Positions 7,762-11,545 of a stretch of DNA of 11,545 nucleotides are shown in pieces. Numbering within the stretch: the first letter of the stretch is position 1; each line of letters begins with the position of its first letter. Below the pieces are notes generated by a model. It was not told where the DNA came from and searched no databases. It saw nothing but the letters and a program-made list of their open reading frames with translations. The stretch lies in NCBI GenBank assembly GCA_903829855.1, contig CAIKRN010000045.1, forward strand, positions 1-11,545, read 5' to 3'. The translations under genes were made by a program, and so were the position numbers. The DNA comes from an uncultured Opitutia bacterium (GTDB lineage: Bacteria > Verrucomicrobiota > Verrucomicrobiia > Opitutales > UBA953).

Positions 7762-8882
7762 TCGTCATCACCAATATTCCCACCCCGTACCGAACGGCAT
7801 TCTTCAATGCCGTCGCGGAGGAGTCCTCGCGTCGTGCCATTGGGTTCAAGGTTTTGTATTGTGCGAAGACCGAACCAGGCCGGCATTGGCCCTATGAGCC
7901 GGAGAAGATGCTCCATGCCCACGAAATCCTTCGCGGCTTTCACCCGTCGCTCACGGGCATCCACGCCCACCTTAATCCGGGAGTGCTCGCCGAGATTCAC
8001 CGCTTCAAGCCCGACACGCTCTTGGTGGCTGGCTCCTGGAATACGCCCACGATGTTGCTGGCTGGCCTGAATGTTTTGTCGCTTCCTTGTCGGCGGATTT
8101 TTTGGAGTGAAGGCCATGCGGACGCGGCCCTCCATCAGGCTGGACCGATTGCTTGGCTGCGCCGGCGGGTTTATCGACGCTATGACGGCTTTGCTGTTCC
8201 GAATGCGCGCAGCGGAGAATGGGCCCTCGCCCAAGCGGGCGAGCCGAAGCCAATCATCCATTTACCAAACGCCATCAACGTCGCGCCCTTCATCCGACCT
8301 TCCGCTGGGGCCAAGGCGGCGGCCCGCCAGAGGTTCGGTTTACCCTTAACGGGCAGGGTGCTGGTGCAGGTTTCAGCGCTTACGGCCCGCAAAGGCGTGC
8401 TCCCTCTCGCCCGGGCTTTTCTGGCACTCCCGCCCGAGGTGCGGTCCGGGGCGACCTTGCTTTTCGTCGGCGATGGCGACCAGCGTCCGGAGTTAGTGGT
8501 CGCGGCCGCAGCGTCTGGCGGTGCGATTCGGGTGCTGGGTCAACTGGCACCCGACGAGGTCCGCGAAGCCCTCTGGGCTGCCGATGCTTTTATTTTGAAC
8601 ACTTTGCAGGATCCCAATCCGTTGGCACCTATCGAAGCCGCTGCGGCGGGGCTGCCGATTGTATTGTCCCGCAAGGCGGGGAATGTCACGGAACTCGTGG
8701 AGCGCCCAGGCACAGGCTTCACCCTTGATGACCCGGCCGATCCGGCGGAGGCCTTGCGCAAAGTCCTTACCGTACCCACGGAACAGCTCGTGGAAATGGG
8801 CCGGCGTGCCGCTGAACTCGCGCGCACGCAGTTTGCGGCACCCGCCATCGCCCGTTCACTCCTTCGGCAGCTTTACCCATAA
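7755..8882 (+). CDS. Glycosyltransferase family 4-like with D-x7-E variant motif
   Basis: This 375-residue GT-B protein starts with VVITNIPTPYRTAFFNAV, a common opening of exopolysaccharide GT4 enzymes. A middle region (FWSEGHADAAL, then FAVPNARSGEWAL) leads to the C-terminal donor domain: LVQVSALTARKGVLPLARAFL, LLFVGDGDQRPEL and IRVLGQLAPDEVREALWAAD. The usual E-x7-E donor motif reads D286-PNPLAP-I-E294 (DPNPLAPIEAAAAGLP), so the first acidic residue is Asp instead of Glu; the change is conservative and the second Glu is kept. The protein otherwise looks intact, so it is probably active. ATG at 7755 overlaps the previous stop by 7 bases. The stop TAA is immediately followed by the ATG of the next gene. 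It is clearly distinct in sequence from the other two GT4-like enzymes here, which suggests it makes a different linkage. Confidence 0.88.
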   Translation: MLVVITNIPTPYRTAFFNAVAEESSRRAIGFKVLYCAKTEPGRHWPYEPEKMLHAHEILRGFHPSLTGIHAHLNPGVLAEIHRFKPDTLLVAGSWNTPTMLLAGLNVLSLPCRRIFWSEGHADAALHQAGPIAWLRRRVYRRYDGFAVPNARSGEWALAQAGEPKPIIHLPNAINVAPFIRPSAGAKAAARQRFGLPLTGRVLVQVSALTARKGVLPLARAFLALPPEVRSGATLLFVGDGDQRPELVVAAAASGGAIRVLGQLAPDEVREALWAADAFILNTLQDPNPLAPIEAAAAGLPIVLSRKAGNVTELVERPGTGFTLDDPADPAEALRKVLTVPTEQLVEMGRRAAELARTQFAAPAIARSLLRQLYP

Positions 8883-9692
8883 ATGAAGAAGCAGTTAGAG
8901 AAAATTTTCCCGGCGGGAGTTAAATGGTACCGTCAATGGCGAGACCGTCGGCTCTTCGCCGCCCAGCGCATGCGTCCGACCGAGCTGGGCTTTGACTTCA
9001 TCGGGGTCGAGGGTATGCCCGAGTCGCGAACGGCATCAGGTGAGGGCGCCTTATTGAGAGAGCTACTCACGGGCAGGGATCTCTTTCTAGACGTCGGGGC
9101 TAATTGCGGCCTTTATTCTTTGATTGCCTGTCGAGCTGGCGTTCCGGTGATCGCGATCGAGCCCAATGCGCTTAATTTCCAGCGGCTGACGGAGAACCTC
9201 GCGCATAATAAATGTGAAAACGCCAAGGCATGGAATGTGGCCCTAGGGGACAAGCAGGGGAGGGCCCTGCTGTATGGTGGCGGGGAGGGTGCCAGCTTGC
9301 TGAAGAATTGGGGTGGCATGGCCAGCACCTATGCTCGCGAGGTGGAAGTGGAGACACTGGATCACTTGGCAGCGGGGTGCCCCCCGACGCATTCTTTGCT
9401 GATCAAGATCGACGTGGAAGGGCATGAGCACGCTGTCTTGAGCGGTGCCCGCGAATTGCTGAGACGCCCTTCGCCCACCGCTTGGATTATCGAGCATTCT
9501 TTCCGCGAAAATCAGGAGGGCGGCATTAACCCCGGCTTCCTCTCGCTTTTCGAAATCTTCTGGGATGCCGGGTATCTCTGCCAGACTTTTGACCCCGCCC
9601 GGCGCTTGGTGGAGCGGATGGACGTCGAGCGATGGCTTGCCTCTGGCGTGCGTGATTTCGGCGGGGTGAACTATTTGTTTATCCAGCGCTGA
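8883..9692 (+). CDS. FkbM family SAM-dependent methyltransferase
   Basis: The 269-residue protein has a basic N-terminus of about 60 residues followed by a full FkbM domain. Motif I is L-D70-V-G-A-N-C-G76 (FLDVGANCGLYSL), with VIAIEPNALNFQRLTENL as the acidic ribose-binding loop. It then has VALGDKQGRALLY and the FkbM signature LLIKIDVEGHEHAVLSGA (D177, E179, H181, E182). FkbM enzymes methylate hydroxyl groups of sugars and polyketides, so a role in O-methylating a glycan residue is likely; the position is unknown. The ATG follows the previous stop directly (TAAATG at 8880-8885). It is the last gene before the terminator at 9714. This makes it the third, unrelated methyltransferase of the cluster. 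Confidence 0.92.
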   Translation: MKKQLEKIFPAGVKWYRQWRDRRLFAAQRMRPTELGFDFIGVEGMPESRTASGEGALLRELLTGRDLFLDVGANCGLYSLIACRAGVPVIAIEPNALNFQRLTENLAHNKCENAKAWNVALGDKQGRALLYGGGEGASLLKNWGGMASTYAREVEVETLDHLAAGCPPTHSLLIKIDVEGHEHAVLSGARELLRRPSPTAWIIEHSFRENQEGGINPGFLSLFEIFWDAGYLCQTFDPARRLVERMDVERWLASGVRDFGGVNYLFIQR

Positions 9693-9713
9693 CACTTGGC
9701 CCTAACCTCGCAG

Positions 9714-9741
9714 AAAGCCGCGCTCCATGCGCGGCTTTTTT
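9714..9741 (+). terminator. Intrinsic (Rho-independent) terminator of the EPS gene run
   Basis: The left arm at 9714-9723 (AAAGCCGCGC) pairs perfectly with the right arm at 9729-9738 (GCGCGGCTTT), a 10-bp stem with a 5-base loop (TCCAT). The stem's last T bases run on into three more, giving six T in a row at 9736-9741. It lies 21 bases after the FkbM gene stop and so ends the ten-gene run; the GH5 gene downstream would then need its own promoter. Confidence 0.93.
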
Positions 9742-9820
9742 GTGCCCCCATGGGTCGAGACAGGGACGGCGCCACGTGTTGTCCCCTTGCCCCCTGCGCG
9801 CTGATCCTTACGCTCACATC

Positions 9821-10813
9821 ATGCCCCGTTTCCTTTCGGCCCTCTTTCTTTTAACGCTCGGACTTTCGGCCGCCGATGTCTTTGAGCAGCAACGTCAACT
9901 CGGCCGCGGCCTGAATATGGGTAATATGCTTGAGGCACCCACCGAAGGTGCCTGGGGTCTCCGCGTCGCCGACGAGGATTTTCCCCGCATCAAGGCGGCG
10001 GGTTTCGACTCGGTACGCATCCCGACCAAGTGGTCTGCCCATGCGGCCAAAGAGGCCCCCTATATGATCGATGCAGAATTCATGGACCGCGTTGAACATA
10101 TCGTGAAAACAGCGCTGGCCGCCAAACTCACCGTGCTCCTCAACCTCCATCATTATGATGAGATGGACAAAGAGCCCGCGCAGCATCGTGAACGCTTCAC
10201 GGCGTTTTGGAAACAAATCTCCACCCGCTTTGCCGCCTACCCAGACCGCCTCCAATTTGAACTTTTCAATGAGCCGAACGGGAATCACTCAGCCGCGGAA
10301 TGGAATCAAAGCCTACTCGCTGGGCTCCGCGAAGTGCGGCGAGTAAATCCGGAGCGCGCCGTGCACATCGGAAGTGTTCGCTGGAATCAGATCTCGACGC
10401 TAAAAGATCTCAAGTTGCCAGCAGACGACCGGCACATCGTCGTGCATATTCATTATTATTCCCCATATCACTTCACCCATGCCAACGCCTCCTGGGTAAA
10501 GGGCTCCGATACCTGGAAGGATTCAAAGTGGACAGGCACAGAGACGGAGCTGGCCCTGATCCGCAAGGATTTCGATCAGGCGGCGGCGTGGGGCAAGCAG
10601 GAGCATCGCCCGCTTTTTCTCGGTGAATTTGGGACCTGCGGAGGCGTGCCCGATATGGCGGCCCGCGCCAAGTGGACCCACACGGTCGTCTCCGAAGCGG
10701 AGACGCGCGGCATCAAGTGGGCCTACTGGGAGTATCAGGCGAATTTCGGCGTTTGGGATCCGAAGAAAAAGGAATGGCGCCAGGAACTCCTGAACGCCCT
10801 CGTCGGAAAGTGA
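9821..10813 (+). CDS. Secreted GH5 family glycoside hydrolase, endoglucanase-like
   Basis: The 330-residue protein has an N-terminal signal peptide (MPRFLSALFLLTLGLSAA, no lipobox cysteine), so it is exported. The rest is a single (beta/alpha)8 GH5 domain without a binding module. Characteristic parts are GRGLNMGNMLEAPTEGAWG, FDSVRIPTKWSAHA (R66), LNLHHYDEM (H110, H111), the acid/base E151 in FELFNEPNGN, H211-Y212 in HIHYYSPYH, the nucleophile E269 in FLGEFGTCG, and IKWAYWEY. All catalytic residues expected of the clan are present. The pattern, especially the opening and the C-terminal GVPDMAARAKWTHTVV, most resembles GH5_25 endoglucanase/mannanase enzymes such as Thermotoga Cel5A; that subfamily is inferred. 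ATG at 9821 is chosen because it gives a proper signal peptide; the frame is open to 9740. It sits just after the terminator, so it is probably transcribed separately. It may trim the cluster's own glycan or degrade dietary beta-glucans. Confidence 0.92.
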   Translation: MPRFLSALFLLTLGLSAADVFEQQRQLGRGLNMGNMLEAPTEGAWGLRVADEDFPRIKAAGFDSVRIPTKWSAHAAKEAPYMIDAEFMDRVEHIVKTALAAKLTVLLNLHHYDEMDKEPAQHRERFTAFWKQISTRFAAYPDRLQFELFNEPNGNHSAAEWNQSLLAGLREVRRVNPERAVHIGSVRWNQISTLKDLKLPADDRHIVVHIHYYSPYHFTHANASWVKGSDTWKDSKWTGTETELALIRKDFDQAAAWGKQEHRPLFLGEFGTCGGVPDMAARAKWTHTVVSEAETRGIKWAYWEYQANFGVWDPKKKEWRQELLNALVGK

Positions 10814-10846
10814 GGCTTAGGCGTGATGAGGCCTCCGCATGGTGCC

Positions 10847-10923
10847 GTCCCTGCCCAAGGCAGTAAGCTGCGACCACAGATGAGCAGGGACAATAAGGAC
10901 AGCGCGCGGTGTTATCCCTGCCC
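10847..10923. repeat. Three-copy complementary element able to form alternative hairpins
   Basis: GTCCCTGC at 10847-10854 is an exact reverse complement of GCAGGGAC at 10884-10891 (8 bp, 29-base loop). TCCCTGCCC recurs as a direct repeat at 10848-10856 and 10915-10923, so the middle copy GCAGGGA could pair with either the upstream or the downstream copy but not both. The downstream pairing can be extended by TAA/TTA after a short bulge. A small hairpin GCAG-TAAG-CTGC (10860-10871) lies in the upstream loop. No T-run follows, so it is not a plain terminator. It sits in the 172-base gap between the GH5 gene and the DUF4838-like gene; chance cannot be excluded in GC-rich DNA. Confidence 0.4.
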
Positions 10924-10971
10924 GGAGAGGGCCTGAAGGCGATTTGCCTCTTTGCACGGTGGCCGTTGGCG

Positions 10972-10977
10972 GATAAT
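10972..10977 (+). promoter_or_regulatory. Possible -10 box (GATAAT) just upstream of a GTG start
   Basis: GATAAT at 10972-10977 is one base from the sigma-70 consensus TATAAT. Candidate -35 elements are weak: TTTGCA at 10951-10956 has a 15-base spacer and TTGCCT at 10944-10949 has 22. A transcript from this box would begin at about 10984, almost at the GTG start at 10986, which would make it leaderless. This is only a pattern match. Confidence 0.2.
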
Positions 10978-10985
10978 TTCCTGCG

Positions 10986-11545
10986 GTGCCCCGTCTGCTT
11001 GCCTTTCTGCTGCTTGCCTTTGCGGCCTCGCTTACGGGGGCTGACCGTCTTTTCGAAGGCGGTCGTTGGGTTGCCCCGATTATTTTGCCTAAAAATCCAG
11101 AGCCAGATGAATGGTATGGCGCGCAGACCTTAGCGGATTGGTGTGAGCGCGTGACGGGTCGGCGTCCGGAGGTAATCCAAGAGGGTGTCGGTGCCATTCC
11201 CACCGCTGGGATGTATATCGGACACACCACAAAATTATTAGAAGCCGGCATCGACGTGCCGAAAGCTGAGGGGGATATCGCCGTGCGCCGAACGATTCGC
11301 GGCGTGGTTTTTCTTCTCGGCAATAGCCCTCTTGCGACGCGTATCGCCATCGGGCGTTTCTGCGAACAGCACCTAGGCGTCTTCTTCGCCATGCCAGGCG
11401 AGAAGGGTGCCGACTGGATGATTCTTAATTCGATCGGGCTGCCGGCCGACGATACTTTCCGTCCATCCTTCCATTGGCGCGAAGTCGGCGGGCTAAATGA
11501 AGCCTCCTTGGATTGGGCGTATTCCATCGGCCTGGGTCGAGCGCC
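10986..11545 (+). CDS. Secreted DUF4838-like protein (3' partial)
   Basis: The frame is open from GTG 10986 to the window end (186 complete codons, no stop), so the C-terminus is missing. GTG is supported because an in-frame TAA lies at 10974-10976 and the first residues form a clean signal peptide (MPRLLAFLLLAFAASLTGA, then DRLFEGG), closely like that of the GH5 protein. The mature start resembles the N-terminal domain of DUF4838 / alpha-glucuronidase-type proteins: AQTLADWCERVTGRRPEVI (deacetylase-like helix), a strand MYIGHTTKLLEAG, then RGVVFLLGNSPLATRIAIGRFCEQHLGVFFAMPGEKG, where the G-N-S-P-x-A-T-x-x-A and L-G-V segments are typical. Such proteins are usually large, secreted, often in Verrucomicrobiota and Planctomycetota, and suspected glycoside hydrolases with no established reaction. 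No Shine-Dalgarno sequence precedes the start. Other GH67/GH20-like N-domains share this fold, so DUF4838 is the likeliest but not sole reading. Confidence 0.75.
   Translation, partial: MPRLLAFLLLAFAASLTGADRLFEGGRWVAPIILPKNPEPDEWYGAQTLADWCERVTGRRPEVIQEGVGAIPTAGMYIGHTTKLLEAGIDVPKAEGDIAVRRTIRGVVFLLGNSPLATRIAIGRFCEQHLGVFFAMPGEKGADWMILNSIGLPADDTFRPSFHWREVGGLNEASLDWAYSIGLGRA

Noticed and set aside
9742..9820. A promoter for the GH5 gene
   Set aside because: One is expected after the terminator, but no pair of -35 and -10 elements with good spacing was found; TTGTCC at 9779 has no convincing -10 partner.
10812..10835. GAGGC...GCCTC as a terminator for the GH5 gene
   Set aside because: The stem is only 5 bp with a 14-base loop and no T-run follows.
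10817..11527. A 236-codon open frame on the minus strand
   Set aside because: It lies opposite the DUF4838-like gene, is rich in Ser, Arg and Pro without any family pattern, and the + strand frame has a signal peptide and recognisable domain.
1..11545. Mobile elements, CRISPR arrays, tRNA genes or prophage genes
   Set aside because: No transposase, long inverted or direct repeats, spacer-repeat pattern or tRNA-like fold was recognised on either strand.

Overview
The window reads as one stretch of a bacterial exopolysaccharide (EPS) or cell-surface glycan locus of the exosortase-associated type, followed by secreted carbohydrate-active proteins. All genes are on the + strand and the DNA is moderately GC-rich throughout. 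The organism is probably a Verrucomicrobiota member, perhaps of the Opitutae. This is inferred from an EpsI-like exosortase partner beside a glycan cluster, a DUF4838-type secreted protein, a secreted GH5 enzyme, and start regions with almost no Shine-Dalgarno sequences. No rRNA or other taxonomic marker is present, so the assignment is tentative.

Region 1 (1-9692) is a tightly packed run of ten genes, most overlapping by 4-7 bases or separated by under 25 bases. In order they are: the 3' part of an EpsI-like protein; a DegT/DnrJ/EryC1/StrS sugar aminotransferase close to the EpsN/PglE group; a family 2 glycosyltransferase of the dolichyl-phosphate-glucosyltransferase (ALG5/DPM-like) type; two overlapping class I SAM methyltransferases; a GT4-like glycosyltransferase; a Wzx-type flippase; two more GT4-like glycosyltransferases; and an FkbM methyltransferase. 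The run ends in a near-perfect intrinsic terminator (9714-9741).

Together these genes would make an amino-sugar donor, build a lipid-linked oligosaccharide with several glycosyltransferases, decorate it by methylation, and flip it across the inner membrane. EpsI ties the locus to an exosortase system that is probably encoded upstream. The initiating phosphoglycosyltransferase, the sugar dehydratase and acetyltransferase, the polymerase and the export proteins are not in the window.

Region 2 (9693-11545) begins after the terminator. It holds a complete secreted GH5 endoglucanase-like enzyme, a 172-base intergenic stretch with a three-copy complementary sequence that could form alternative hairpins, and the first 186 codons of a secreted DUF4838-like protein that runs off the window end. 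No mobile elements, CRISPR arrays, tRNA or rRNA genes were seen. No clearly new system is evident; the most unusual points are the alternative-pairing element and the mix of enzymes in the cluster.
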